A stretch of DNA of 64,000 bases from the NCBI GenBank assembly GCA_037176725.1, contig JAZBRS010000059.1, positions 13,875,001 through 13,939,000 of the forward strand, written 5' to 3'. This stretch comes from Posidonia oceanica (Eukaryota; Streptophyta; Magnoliopsida; Alismatales; Posidoniaceae). The translations under genes were made by a program, and so were the position numbers. Shown piece by piece: positions 28,671 to 41,892 of this stretch. The notes beneath the pieces are model-generated. The model made no database searches and was not told where the DNA came from. It was given only the letters and a program-made list of their open reading frames with translations. Each line of letters opens with the position of its first letter. Position 1 is the stretch's first letter.

Positions 28671-31178
28671 ATTGGCTTCTAAGCTTTTAAAGCTAAGTTT
28701 TACGCTGATTTTGTTCCGTCACAAGTCGACTCCTTCTCAAATACATATAGATAAAAACTCCCTTTGGAATTGATTGAGCTTCCTGAGAAGAAATGCAACT
28801 CGAGGAAGTGCTTCTTGCAAAATTAGATAGCAAAACACAAAATGATATTTTGTAGATGCATGGATTTTACTAAGTACGTTACACTACTCATTGTTGACAA
28901 ATGATCTGGTTCATAACTTCTGTTAGCAACTGGGAGTGGTTATATTCAATCTAGATAAGTTCTTGGAGCATAATCTCAGTTGGTTCGTATGACAACTAAA
29001 TGATAATAGTTGGTGCTAGTTCGTAGAGGGCATTACAAATTACTGTACAAATAAGATAAAAATGTTTTTAGCTTTACAACGATAGGGCATCGAGGAAAGT
29101 CTCACGTATCATTTCAAATCCATCAGAGCAAGCCGCCTAGAGCCATTACCAGACAGGAACTCGTTGATAGAATAATTCATTCATTAGCATTTTTATGACG
29201 AGTACATTACGCTCGTTGATAGAAGTATTTGAGACGAACATTGAAAGACATGGTCACCTCAATTCACGTGAATGAACGAACTTTGATGGAACCTCTATAT
29301 ATATTCACCTCTTATTGGAAAGTCGAATCTTTACACACATGGAAGAAGCATCGTTGCATTATCTCACTCGCCGATTCAAGCGAAAACCTCTCATAAATAT
29401 CTCATCATGGTATGGGATTTTCAGGAAATCAATCCCTCCATAACATAGTAGTTCTTACTCTCTACAATCTCATCCACATTGGTAGTGGCGGGAGTCAGGA
29501 ATTTTCTATTATAGAGGTTATAGAAAATAAATTATCAAAGTAAATATATATATATATATATATTTAAAAAGACTATTTCAAAGAAGAACTCTAATAAAAA
29601 GAAAAAAATTACAATTATCTTTAACAAGATACATTCTTTGAAAGCGTTGCATGAAGTTAAAGGTTGCATAGAATCGAAATCCTATATGATTAACGAATTT
29701 CATTGTTTCAATTATCAGAGCATCATAAGCACACAAAAATTTTTAAATTGACAATAACGGTAGAAAACTACCTTTATAAAATAGATGAACGACAAAAGCC
29801 ACAATTCAGCTTAAATTCTATATAGATGGTAAAATAGATGAACGAAGAAGGAAACAATTTTAAACCAAGGTATCCAATAATCCAGAGAAAAGAGATTATT
29901 TAAAACCTACAGGGAAGGAATGTAGATCAAGAAACAGTATATATAGCTAAAATTACAGAGATCATACATCTATTGCATCAAAAAAGTGAAAAACTATGAA
30001 CGGTGGTGGAGATCATACATCTATTATGGCATTGCATAAAAAAAACAGTATATATAGCTAAAATTAAGAAACAGAGTTACAGAGATCATTGAAACAAGGA
30101 GAAAACTGAAAAACTACATGTGGTGGAGACTCACGGCTACCGGCTCGTCGAGGGAGGGGGATCGCCTGTGGAGGCTCGTCCCGTCGCCGGAGCCCGGAGG
30201 AGCCGAGGCTCGAGGAGGAGGATTGGAGGAGTCAAAGATCTCCTCGCCCGATGCCTGTAGGCCGTCACCGTCGCCCGTAGGCCGTCGCCGTCGCCCGCCT
30301 CTAGGATGCTAGGTGGGTGGAGTCGGTGCCTCGGTGGACAACCGGACAGGATGGTTCTTCTTCTTCAGTTCTTGGACGGTTTGAGTCGGTGAGGAATCGA
30401 GGAGCAAAGGAGATCCGTCCACCGCAGCAGAGCCGTCGCTCGTCGCTGAGGAATCTAAGGATTAGGTCGCCGCCGAGGGCCGGGATAGAGGAGGAAGAGT
30501 AAGTTTGCGTGGGAGAGACAACAGGAATTAGGAAAGAGAGAAATGAGAGTTTATTTGGAGACTATTTGTAAAATATTATAGATAGTATAATATTTTTTTT
30601 AAGTCCAGCAGATACAAAGTCCGCACTAACTCCCACCTTATTCGTCCTTGGACATTGGTGCATTTTTTCCCTCCATCAAGTATAACTTCTTCTTCGAGAA
30701 CATATTCTCAATGTTTACCTTCTTTTTCCATGTTCGGTTAATCACAACACAATAATCAAGTAGTTGAGTTGATAAGAGAATTATAATTTCATAGTCCCTG
30801 TCGAAGTTAAAATCTTGATGTCAACAACTAATTATCATTAAAAGACATGACAGGAGACAAATCGCTATGCAATTATAATAGAGAAACATCGTCATGCAAT
30901 TTATCTTAATATTCTAGAAGTAAAAATGTTACAACATGATTTTTGTTAGAACTATAGTTTCTAATCAAAAATCCGTTTTTTTTGTGTCAAGAATTACATA
31001 CTAAAATTTTCCTGTCAGTAGTTTTTTTTGTTCAAACTACGAAAAAAATCTAAAAAAAAAAATTCTAGAAAAAATTCTATTTTGGATCTTTTTTTTAAAA
31101 TATTTTTTGTCGAAAACTACAGTTCGCTTGAAACAGCCACTGTCAGAAACTCTCTGCTCTCTTAGGTCAAACCTCTAG
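28671..31178. other. Intergenic with a possible non-autonomous element
   Basis: AT-rich intergenic DNA containing a (TA)n run near 29545-29562 and a GC-rich island at 30118-30505. The stretch of about 29485-30640 begins GGTAGTGGCGGGAGTC and ends near AGTCCGCACTAACTCCCACC, whose reverse complement also starts with GGTGGGAGT. This hints at weakly inverted ends of a non-autonomous transposon that includes the GC-rich island. No coding homology was recognised. Confidence 0.3.
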
Positions 31179-31186
31179 TATAAATA
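31179..31186 (+). promoter_or_regulatory. Candidate TATA box of the ALKBH8-like gene
   Basis: The word TATAAATA lies 44-51 bases before the start codon at 31230, which would place transcription start about 20 bases before the ATG. The match to the plant TATA consensus is good, but the short leader it implies is unproven. Confidence 0.4.
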
Positions 31187-31229
31187 GTAAATACCCATCC
31201 GTCAGCCGTCTTCCTCCCATTCGCAAGCA

Positions 31230-34200
31230 ATGTCCTCCGACCCTAAGAAATTCACTCGCCCGCCCTCGACCAGGTCCGATACCACCAGTCCTAACCTCTA
31301 CGTCGCCAACTGCGGCCCGGCGGTGGGCGTGCCCCACCCCGACGTCGCCTCCGCCTTCGCCACGTTCGGGGAGGTCGTGGAGGTGCACGCTGCGGACGGC
31401 TCTGGTGCTCGCGTCATCGTCTGCTATGCCGACACCAGCTCTTCCCGAGCCGCATTGGAGGCCTGGAGCGGTAAGCCCTGCCCCGTTCTCGGTGGCCGGG
31501 TCCTCCACATCCGGTACTCCGTTGCCCAGCAACCTCGCAAGGTCCGGGATTTCTTGTTATTGTTGTTTTTCCGTTTTCGCTGTTTTGTAGACGAAAGGTG
31601 TGTTCTTGTTGGGCGTTGATGGTTGATTGTTCTATAGTAGGTAACTCTTGTGTGATTTCTAAGTTCACTAAGAGGTTTGAAAAGTCGAGCTACACTTGAT
31701 ATCAATGCATGTGATCTACTGCCCCACTATGGTCAGTAATGGCTTTTGGTAGTTAAAAGACTCAATAATACGAAGTTATTCCTCTAGTAATTGAGAATGG
31801 TATCGAAGATGCATGACCCTTTTAAGAATATAAAGTTAGCATGTGAACTTAAGAACCTTTGATGCTTTCCATTTCCAATCATATTCATTTCGAGCCTATA
31901 TTTGTTTCCTCTTTTTTTTGGTTTGTCTGCTGATTCGTTCATGTTATCCTTGTGCAGAAAACATAGAACATGCTACTATTTCCTGTGCAGTTCCAGTTTT
32001 CTTAGATAGCCCCAAAGAGGTTATTCTCCTTTCTAATTTCCATCTACCATTATCTTTCATGTAGATTAGTGATTCAGTATTGGTATCTTCAGAGGCATCT
32101 GAGTTGGGAATTCCAGGAATTTATTTGTTACATGATTTTGTATCCAGTGAGGACGAGCAGGTTTGCTATCTGCAATTTGTCAATGCTTTAGATGATCATA
32201 GGAGTTTTTCTATATTCACATAAATTGTACATGCTATTCTGAAGCTTAATTTCTAATTCAGTGTACCCTTGTCATTATCAGAAACTTCTTGCAGAAGTTG
32301 ATGCCAACCCCTGGAAGAATCTAGCAAAAAGAAGAGTTCAACATTATGGTTACGAGTTCTTGTATGAGGTAAGCTACATTAGGAAATTATAAACGTGTAA
32401 CGATGTAAGATCAACATGCCATGTAAATAGTTAATTGAGAATTGAGGTTAAGAAATTTTTGAATATATATTTACTACATAAAAAATATCATAAAGCATAA
32501 AAAATCTAGAATAAGTTATAATAATACAACAAGTTATAAACTAGGATGTAGGTATTTCTAACAAATGCAAATGTATCATTATACCCTTATGTTGAGAATC
32601 TACACAAGCCACAAAAACACAACCTTGTTGGATATAAACTTTCAAAATGACTCTAATAACCTCCCCACGCATGAAGCAATGCTCTTGTGTTCGAAAAACC
32701 TTAATGGATTATGTTGTTCTTGAGATCTTCTATTTGTTTTTCCAAGCATTGACAAAGAGCAGCTGTTCTTAAGTAATGGGATGTATTTCTAAACAGGATC
32801 AATACAAGATGAGAATGATCTTAAGGAAAGTAACTAGTTTTCAAATCTTTGTTGTTTTTTTTGTGTAAATATATTTGCATTCCTCGTTGGGGTCATAAAA
32901 AGAAATATTAGAAACAGTTGGTCCTTGTTCTAGGTAGAAAGAATGCATAGAAGAAGACCCCATAGCTACGATGCAAGGCATATAGGATTTCTCGAGCACA
33001 AAATCATTATAATAATAGTTGCATAGTTTTACAATAAATGAAAATAAAAACTTAAAGACTAACTATTATTTCTTTATGCTTCAAAAGAACAAATTTAAAA
33101 AATCTCATAGTCATCCTTCTCTATTAGGGTTTTCCGAGAACAAGTGCATTCCTTGATGAATAGGAAGGTTGTCAATGTCACTTCAGATGTTCATATTTGA
33201 CATTATTGTGTCTTTCTGCAAATTCTCAACGTAAAAGTACAATGGTACATTCACATTCACTCAAAATACCTACATCCTAATTGTATAAGTCGTTGATATA
33301 TACCTAGAATCTAGTTACATGATCAAAACTACCAAAATCTTATGTATGTTACATTTATGCCAATGGATGCTTGAGATTGAAAACTTAAAATTCTTCCATA
33401 CATTGATATGCATGGTCATATAAATGCAATAAGTAGCACATGCATTAAAGGGATTGAAGTAGCACCAGTTGAGGCTAACCCTAGAGAAATTCGTTGTTGA
33501 AATTTTTTTAGGTGCATGAGAATTATGTTATTCCATATCATTAGCGTTACATATCATGCTTCTCTGTATGACTTTTGGTACTTTCTGCATATCAGATAAG
33601 GAATGATGACTGAGGTCTGTTTCTTTGCACAGACGAGTAATGTTGATGCAAAGCAATTCTTGGGTGAACTTCCATCTTTTGTTTCTCCTATACTTAAGAG
33701 GCTTCCATTATTTCCTAAAATCAAAACTGCTGATGAGAATATTGTCAATCAATTGACGGTGAGTGTATTTTCGGAAAAAGAATAAATTTGTTTTTTGGTC
33801 ATGCCTATATCATTTCTGTTTGCACCAAAGGAAATAGTTGTCTTACACTTTCACTCAGAAAAAGTTGTCTTACACTGCTCAACATCTTATTGGGGTTAGC
33901 CTGAACATCCAAATACTTGTTAGTCATAGGCTTATAGTTTGACACCCTGAGAAACTACAGAAGCTTTTTCCAATATTTTTTTGCCTGTATTTAGATCTCT
34001 TGTATCCATGGCCACCCAAAATCTGTGATTGTTTCATTTGTTTTAATTATTTTCTAATTTGAAGTGTAGCCTTGCAGTGATCTACGCAATAATTACCATG
34101 GATATGTATTGCTGATTTGAACTCAACTTGACCTTGAAAGTTTAACTTCTATGGTAGTCGTTTGCTTTATTTGACATCTTGAGAACCATAAAAGTATTTA

Positions 34201-37200
34201 CATGGAACTGCCTGGCTTGATTTTTAGTGGTATATTTCTGAGTCGTAAAAGTCATGACCAACTTGTGATCACTTGCTAGCTAAGGTGTCTTGGCATAAGG
34301 TAATTATTCTAGGTCTCATTAGTTTTAACACATTTACAAATAGGAAGTGATATGCGATCTTTGCAGTAATTTCTGTGGAAAATTTTGCAGCTTTCAACTT
34401 ACTTGTCCTTGTTTATAATTGGCAGTAGATAAAGGTAGTGTTATAGATTTTATTCTTTGATAAAAGATGAAGAAATTTAGCACCTGTTCCAGCAGAGCGT
34501 ATTATGTTCCTACAAATTGCAATTGGCAATTTAAGCTCAAATTGTATTTTTGGCATTTCATCCAGAAATGCTTGTAGCTTTTCAAGTAGAAATTTTGGAG
34601 AAAGCATGCATGAGGTTTTCTGCTAACAAGTATGTTAATACCACTTCTCAAATATTTTCCAAACATGGTCTTGGTCATTTATGCAACCCCATCGACATGC
34701 AAGAAAGTGTTGAATGCTTCTTTTTGAAGCAGTAGTTTTCTTCTATTGTGTTAGTTGGTCTTGTAAATCTATAGTGTGCCATCAAATAGATAATAATTTC
34801 ACAATCTATCTCCAGAAAATGTGAACACAGTGCACAAGTCTCCGAGATGTGGAGAGGCTATTTCTATGACTCCAACCTGTGACTCAGGAGTCAGGTCATA
34901 ATGGAGTAACCTTGAATTCTTATCATTATTCAAGAAAATAATGGAGCAACCTTATATTGCAACCGCAGAGTCTCAAAGCCCACCCTCTCTCGCATGTAGT
35001 CTTTAAGTAGAATTATTGAGTGCCAAATTGATTCTAGAATCTATAAGTGATCATCAACGATAGTTACTTATTCATCATGTGAGTTTTGCAGTATATTGCA
35101 GTTCTTGAAACATTTTTTGTAATTATTAATAGATTGAACATGAGGTTTTGATTATTCCAATTCCCCAAATCTTTGTAAATCTAATTGGTGAATTTGGGAT
35201 TATGCTTTGGATTTGATGGTATACATTAGAGAACCATAACAGTAATGGAAGATTGGCTTATTTGGATCTGCCCCTCAGTAAGCTTTTCTTGTAACTGGAA
35301 TTAATATGGTGACAGATGATCGTTTTCCAATTTGCTACTTTCTTTTGCTATCCCTTTTTTTACTAAAATTAGGTGATATAACAGATTTTTTGATAATTCT
35401 AAGAAATGGCTAACATCTAAGGCACATAGTTTGGCTTTTATGCTGTGGCTGCTTCAAGCCTAAACACCTTTTTTAAACATGATTGCTAAATTTAAACAAA
35501 AACACCAATAAAGTAATCATTGGAAAAGAACTTGTTTGAGAAAATGCCTCAAGCCAATGTACGAGTACTAGGCGCTATGGTGCTGAAGTAACCCATGCCA
35601 TACTCCCGTTGAAAACCATGTTATGTAAATTTTGTTTTTTCATTAGGCCCATGTTAACCAACTGTAGAGCAGTTGGCCAGCCTTGCAAAAATAGGTTGCA
35701 AGGCCCAGAGTTTGAACCCTGGGCGTGTTGATATTTGTGTGTTTATGAGGATCAGCCCCACCAGCTAGGCTACCGAATAAAAAAAAAGGTCTATGTTTAT
35801 TTCAATTTATTCCTTTTTTAGATTTATAACCATGTTGTTTGACAATCCGAAGTCTGAGGAACCAGATGGATCATTTTCAGGTTAATGAATACACACCAGG
35901 AGTGGGCTTGGCCCCTCATGTAGATACTCATTCGGCATTTGATGAAAATATCTTCAGTCTTTCTTTAGCCAGTTCGTGCATAATGGAATTTAGAAAATAT
36001 CCACAAGAACTGGTTCCTCCGCTATCTTCCACAGTTGCTGATTTTAATGGAGAAAATTGCGGTTGGTGCTCCAATTTTGAAAGAAAAGCTATATTTCTTC
36101 CTCCTCGATCGATGCTTCTAATGTCTGGGGAGGGGCGGTATGCTTGGCATCACTACATCCCTCATCACAAGGTATGTGTCATTCATTCACGGACATAATA
36201 AACGTATTAGCTTGAATGTTTAGAGTCCACAATAGTTACCTCTCACACCACCAGTCCCAAGCATAGGTTGAGGGTTATGACAGGTAAGCGTCCAGTATAA
36301 GTCATACTGTTGTACTTTATTAACATTAATCCCGATGGAGAATAGATTCTTGCTGTTGAGCCCACACAATAGGATTAAGATCTGGTGGTTGTTTTCTTAT
36401 GTCTTATAGTAGTTTTTTAATGAGTCATGGTGTGGATCTGAAATGTGATCTTTGTTTTTAGATTTAGGCACCACTGCCATCCATTGATGATGGTTTAGAA
36501 CAATCAATTGACATGATTGATTTTGAAATAATTGATACATAGGCAAAATTATATTAACTTCAGGGATGATATTCATAAGCATAAAATCCAAATGACACCT
36601 ACAGTCCTTTCCTCAGTAGTGACCGTCCTCTCATCCTTGTAATGCTTAATGGCAGGCTCCTTGTAAATAATCATGAGCTGCATTGTGGAATTCAATGCCT
36701 CTATAAAGTTAGCTTCACATATCAACAAGGGCTTGATGATTAGCCTTCACTTTCTCCTTTCTACTGGATGAGGCGTCTGCATGTTGATCTTTGGTGTGCA
36801 GGGACTCCTGCTTCTTTTGAATGATGCAGAATGAGCATTTATTGGCATCACTTGACACTTTTACTTTATTTTCATCCTTCAACTTGGAATAGGATTTGTC
36901 TCGTAATTGTATGCTTAGGAGTTGCTTATGTAAGCAAATTCTTCTAAACTATCATCTTTTGACTAGTGCCTAAAAACAAATATCAAAACTATCACCTTTT
37001 ATACAGAATCCATCAATGGACGTAGGTTTTATTTTCTTTAGATAAATAACAAATACTGGTCTAGAACATGAAAGTGAAAAAATTAAGAATACCAACTGCT
37101 GATGAATGGGGACACATGGGAGAAGAGGCAAGACAAACACCTCCAGACAAATGGCCTATTGAAAATTTTTTATGAGTCATTTTATGCTGTGATTAATGTG

Positions 37201-38073
37201 ATCTTTCTGTTCTCTCATTTGATTCTTTCATAGCGTGATCTTAAGTACAATGTTTATCCTGTAGAAGTGATGTACATTTCTTGCTTGTTGCTTAGGTTGA
37301 TCTAGTGGATGGGATTATAATCAGAAGAGGTCCAAGGAGGGTTTCCTTTACATTCCGCAAGGTTTGACTATTTAGCTTCCTCACAAACTGTCGATAAAAA
37401 GGAATACCGTAGCAGTTTATGTAATTAGATTGGTCTTTGTGCATGTATTTAGTCAGCTACATTTCACCCTTGTCTTATAAAGGCACCTTTTTCTTCCTTC
37501 AAAATATCAGGATAGGTATTTGGATTATTTATTTAATGAACTTTTCTTATCCATCTCCATGATGCATAAAGATGGTCTGCTTTGGTAGTTTTAAAATTTC
37601 CAAGCTGCACAATTGTTGCAACGCTCTCATGTAACATTTTTTTTGTCCCATCAATTTTTTGGGTGAGATTTTGAACCAAGTTATAATGTGGAAATGCCAT
37701 ACTTTTGCTGGATTTGCATGGATTTCAATTTTTAAGTGCGTTCTTATCCAAGGTTCACAAATATCATGTTTTTTCTATGAAACATACTAGTTGTTTTTTC
37801 ATGTTTTTTCACAAATATGCATTCTCATATTTCTAAGTGCTAGGATATAAAGTGCATACTTGGCCCATGGTTACACAATTATTGTGTTATAACAATTGCT
37901 TCTTCTATTTCTTGCAAGAGTTTGGGTTTGTTCGTGTACATTCTCGTGGCTCTTTGTGAAATCAACTAGTAATTACCCTTCTGCTGTTACAGATCAGGAC
38001 AGGACCTTGCTGCTGTAAATATGCAGAGTATTGTGATTCACAAGGGAAAATGTCAGTCAGGACTGGCGGGTGA
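31230..38073 (+). CDS. ALKBH8: ALKBH8-like tRNA wobble-uridine dioxygenase (RRM plus 2OG-Fe(II))
   Basis: Plant ALKBH8 hydroxylates the mcm5U side chain at the tRNA wobble position (family knowledge). Exons: 31230-31541, 32065-32160, 32282-32368, 33633-33758, 35881-36171, 37296-37361, 37993-38073. All are phase 0, giving 352 aa. An N-terminal RRM covers about residues 20-100 (NLYVANCGPAVGV, GARVIVCYAD, LHIRYSV). The dioxygenase core follows: iron ligands His220 and Asp222 in APHVDTHSAF, His298 in YAWHHYIPHHK, and 2OG-binding Arg319/Arg325 in RRVSFTFRK. A Cys-rich tail GPCCCKYAEYC ends the protein, a hallmark of the plant family. Unlike animal ALKBH8 there is no methyltransferase domain; in plants that activity (TRM9) is a separate protein. 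The first exon is GC-rich, and a TATA-like box lies 50 bases upstream. Confidence 0.92.
34828..34960 (-). mobile_element. Au-like SINE fragment in ALKBH8 intron 4
   Basis: On the minus strand it reads GGTTACTCCATTATGACC, then a GAGTCACAGGTTGGAGTCA B-box region, then GAAATAGCCTCTCC. This is the same order as the internal part of Au-type tRNA-derived SINEs. It is shorter and more decayed than the copy near 11.5 kb. Ends and target duplications are unclear. Confidence 0.5.
35656..35787 (+). mobile_element. tRNA-derived SINE in ALKBH8 intron 4
   Basis: A 130-bp unit with an A-box-like TAGAGCAGTTGG, a B-box-like GAGTTTGAACCCT about 40 bases later and a terminal A-run (AATAAAAAAAAA). It is flanked by GGCCCATGTT (35646-35655) and GGTCTATGTT (35788-35797), a 10-bp target duplication differing at two C/T sites. 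These are the diagnostic parts of a plant SINE. It differs in sequence from the Au-like copies. It ends about 90 bases before exon 5. Confidence 0.65.
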
Positions 38074-38570
38074 AGATTCAGAAATGCTTTTAATGCCCTT
38101 CAAGCATGAAGCAAGCTGCAATTATGAGTTATGACGGAATCTACCTCTTTGGATCTTGCTGTCATGGGAACTTTTGAAGCAACTCCAACTCAACGTTAGA
38201 AACTTTAGGGACCTACAAATTGCAGAATCTTGCTTGTATGGTTGGTAGTAAGAGTATGGTTCTGTTGCAGCAAAGGTCCAAGACTATTAACCTTGGCAAT
38301 CTGATGGACTCAATGTATCCTGTATTTTTGCGGTCGCTGCCATTTAATTTTGCCATTTCCAAATTGATGGATGTATTAACAAAAGTTGGTCAAATTACGG
38401 GTTTGTGTATCTAAAAAGTACAAGAAATGATTTGATAGTAGCATTTATATACTAAAAATGATTTCAATTTAAATTTATTTCCTTCGCTTTCTAAAATATA
38501 TACGTTATTTATTTCATTTCTCCACCACCTCACATGAAATTTCAAAGGAATCTTAAACCAAATCATTCCT
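38074..38570. other. 3' UTR and flank of the ALKBH8-like gene
   Basis: Sequence after the TGA at 38071-38073; the first few hundred bases probably form the 3' UTR. No further feature is seen. Confidence 0.4.
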
Positions 38571-40469
38571 CCATTCTTCGTGCGACCCCTCCCCCTCCCT
38601 CACCTTCTCTCCTCTTCGTGCAACCCCAACCTTGCCATATTGTTTGGGTTCTGGTTGGTATTGTAAGAGTTCGGATATTGTTTAGATTCTAGTTTGGGTT
38701 GGTGGTGGTTGCTGTTCTTGCTTTTGCCTAGTTGCGATTGATGGATTTTGATTTTCTTTTGTCTAGTGGTGATTGATGGATCTTACTTCTGTCTAGTGGT
38801 TGCGTTAGTGATTCTTATTCTTTCTTCTGATTTAGTGTTATCTTACTAGATCTTTGATTTTGATTTTTTTTTTTATCTGTTGTATACGGAGTAGAGAGAT
38901 GTAGTTCTTGCCATTCTGTGGTTCATTTTGACTTCATTTGTTGGTAGGAATATATGAATTAACAGTGCTTTCTATTGGTAGATTGATTTTTTTGATCAAT
39001 TCTCTATGCTGCATATTTGGTGGTGGTTGTTTTCTGTATGTCTGCTTGAAATGGACTATGTTCAGTTATCAAACCAAAATAGGAGGTATATCTGTGAAAT
39101 GCTGTGATAAGCAAACGAGGAATTTTGATGAATGCAAATGGGTATTTCTGTGAAATGCTGCTATTTGTTTTCAGAAGATTGCAGTTCCCAATTTCATGAA
39201 GTCTCCTAGGTGTAGAATATGTTTTCTTTGCCAAAAGTTTGACCTGGGTCTTCTCTTGAGATGCAGTTCTCTTAAGAAGTGGGATCAACCCTATTATTTT
39301 TCGTACTCTTACCGATCTGTGTACCACCATATGAATTCTGTGAAGAATTGACCAAGTAGCAGAAAGTTGTATGGAAGAATGACTTAATATAGAACCAGCT
39401 ACTCCTTGATTGGAAAAAAACCATGCCTCATGGTTATCTGGGACCATCTTCATTAAGATTTTTCAAATTTAGAGGCTTCTCACTTGATTGTGCAGTTCTA
39501 TACTTCTTCCTAGTTAATATTGGAGCCTCACGGTTATTTGGGACCATAATCATTGAGTTTTTTCAAATTTAGTGGTTCTTCACTTGGTTGTGCAGTTTTT
39601 TACTTCTTCCTTATTAATATTTGATATAGCATCATATGAGTACGGGAGGCTACGAGTGACAGTTATATCTTATCGGATTTATGCTCTAGTTTGCAAGCAA
39701 CATGAGAATGTGCAGGTTGCAGTGCTTGAAAGAGGGCCTAGTAAAGATGACAATAGAATAGGGTTATTTGTTGTGTATGTTAGTGTGGTTGCTTCCTTTC
39801 GACGTACTTTCCGATTTTTGGTAGTTCTGGAGGTTTATTCTTTGTGTGATTGTGTAAACCTTGAACTAGTTATTTTATTGTGATCTCCCATTGCTTACCA
39901 GATAAATATTTTTCTGTGGTGTTGTTTGAATAGAGGTGACCTCCTAACTAAACAAACAATACAAAATGAGATGTTCTTGTAATGATTTGTATGCAAATCA
40001 TTCTGAGTAACTAGTTGTTTTCACGATTCCATGGAATAGGTCATTCAGATGGATTTAAGCTGCTTGCCTGTTGGAGTGTTGTCGTCTGGTGCCTCTTGTT
40101 CTTCTTCTTGTTGAAGGTGATTTTTTTCATGTTTGTGACTTTTTAGGGATATACTGTGTGTACATATTCTGGATAATAAGATGCAAAAACATTTGTTATT
40201 TACTGCTTAAAAACAGAAATCATATGTTATTTACTTGGTCATATCCACTCCCAGCATTTGCATTTATTGTATACTTTTCTAACAACTTTGATTGTCTTTA
40301 TCTAGGCAACAGTGCAGTCGATGTAACTGATCCGAGATGGGAAATTTATTTTGCTGCGAAGAAAACTCCAGACCGATTAGGGAACTTTCTTTACAGGCTA
40401 CTTGGTTTTGCAACTGCTACTCGCTTCTACTACTATCCTGCCATTGCCTGCTTACGGATCGATAGTTAA
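38571..40469 (+). CDS. Unrecognised small gene, last exon 40306-40469
   Basis: The best-supported part is a terminal exon 40306-40469, after a TTATCTAG acceptor and ending in TAA. It encodes about 54 residues including DVTDPRWEIYFAAKKTPDR, LGNFLYRLLGFATATRFYY and PAIACLRI. An exon just upstream may end at 40116 (GAA-G|GTGATT), which joins in the right phase and has a Leu/Val-rich, membrane-helix-like frame, but its start is not clear. A C/T-rich, leader-like block lies near 38580-38635. The reading is of a short, possibly membrane-linked plant protein of unknown function. I do not recognise the family, and the start coordinate is the presumed leader, not a proven ATG. Confidence 0.35.
39425..39624 (+). 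repeat. Direct tandem duplication, 100-bp period
   Basis: Two adjacent copies start at 39425 and 39525, each with GCCTCA-GGTTAT-TGGGACCAT, TTTTTCAAATTTAG and TGTGCAGTT blocks in the same order and with almost equal length. Roughly one base in eight differs. Confidence 0.8.
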
Positions 40470-41892
40470 TGCTTATGTCTTTCAAACTGCAGTAACTCGT
40501 CTAAGTTAAGATTGTCCTAACATATTTTTTACTTCATAATTTTATTCATAAAGTGAATCGAGAAGATTTACTTGAAAACTTAAAAATGAATACGAAAAAA
40601 ATTGAAAAGTCAATTTTCCAGAAGTTCCTCAAGAGTTAAACAAAGAAGAAGAAATATATATTAGTATTGAATCAACTCAAGAATCAAAAAAAAAGAAATA
40701 ACAGATCAAATGTATGAAAATATCATGAATTCTATAACATGATCGATAATTATAAATCATTTTTTAAAAATTGTAATGTTATTAAAATTTTTGTATTTCT
40801 TTAAAATCTGTTGATAAACACAAACATCCATATTTCGATTTCCTTTACTTTTTTGAACAAACACAAATAACAGGAAATCAGTTTCTTTACTTTTCAATTA
40901 CTGATATTTTCTATTGATTTCAGAATTCCATTTTCTATCAAATTTTATACATAAATAGGTCTTTTTAAAGTAAGAGTCAGATTTGGTGATATCCCATTTT
41001 TATCTAAACGATATCAATTGGAAATTCTACCGTCTCATTATTCCAAAATTTAAAATTTAACCATAACATCTTTGTGTTTTACATTGGCTTGCGGCAGCAT
41101 CTTCTTACACTACAATCATTTTTCTTATCTGCTCAGGGCAAACATCTCAGACAATGCAATCATTAGTGATAAAGGTTTTCTTATCTGCTCATGGAAAAAA
41201 TACAACGATCTGGTGGTACAAATTTGATAAATAACTTAAAAGGTAAAAGTGACAAATGCGTTTGCGTCAAAAACATGTTGGGTATGGATGTGTTTATTCT
41301 CATCGCCTATCATTTGCTACTATGAACATTGCAGTAGTTGTAGTTTTGGAACAACGAATTGATCTCCAACAGTAAAGTTACCATCTCAAAATAATGCACA
41401 ACAATGACCAAGACTAGTACAAGATTTCATGTGCGAGGAACACACCTTTAGGAAGTCTTTTAGCGACATCAAGTTGATAATATTAGCTGGAAAATAACAA
41501 TAAAAGGCAACAAACTTATGAAGATTAGAATTTGAAATGATCAAATTGATATATGATCCATACATGAATTGCTACAAAAAATACATGAGCCTTGGGCAAT
41601 ATAAAGTACAAAAGCATTGGATCTTCTTGCTTCTTTGCAAGACCTTTCTTAGCCAATACCTTGTGAGTTTTCTGGATCTATATATAGCATAGACACAAAA
41701 TGGATGATGGAATTAGCAAATTGGAAACTGCCTGAATTAAGAACGATTAATATAAAGGTCAAGTGGTGAAATCAAGTAAGATGTTACTGGTAATTAGTGG
41801 CCTGTTGCTGCTGATATTTGTTCACCAACAGTAACTTTCTCCCTTGGCCACTGACCACCTCCTGAAAATCACCTCGGTTGCAGCGTACAAAA
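40470..41892. other. Intergenic between two convergent genes
   Basis: AT-rich sequence between the plus-strand unknown gene and the minus-strand beta-amylase-like gene, probably including both 3' UTRs. No repeat or RNA gene was recognised. Confidence 0.4.

Noticed and set aside
31471..31480. Strong GTAAGC donor inside ALKBH8 exon 1
   Set aside because: Use would delete the last conserved part of the RRM; the frame continues through it to a donor at 31542.
31958..32019. Exon-like segment between ALKBH8 exons 1 and 2, with good splice sites
   Set aside because: Its open frame needs phase 1, but exon 1 ends in phase 0. Skipping it joins exon 1 to 32065 in frame and fits the family, so it is probably not coding.
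35700..35725. tRNA gene suggested by a B-box-like word
   Set aside because: No cloverleaf can be drawn; the A-tail and target duplication show a SINE.
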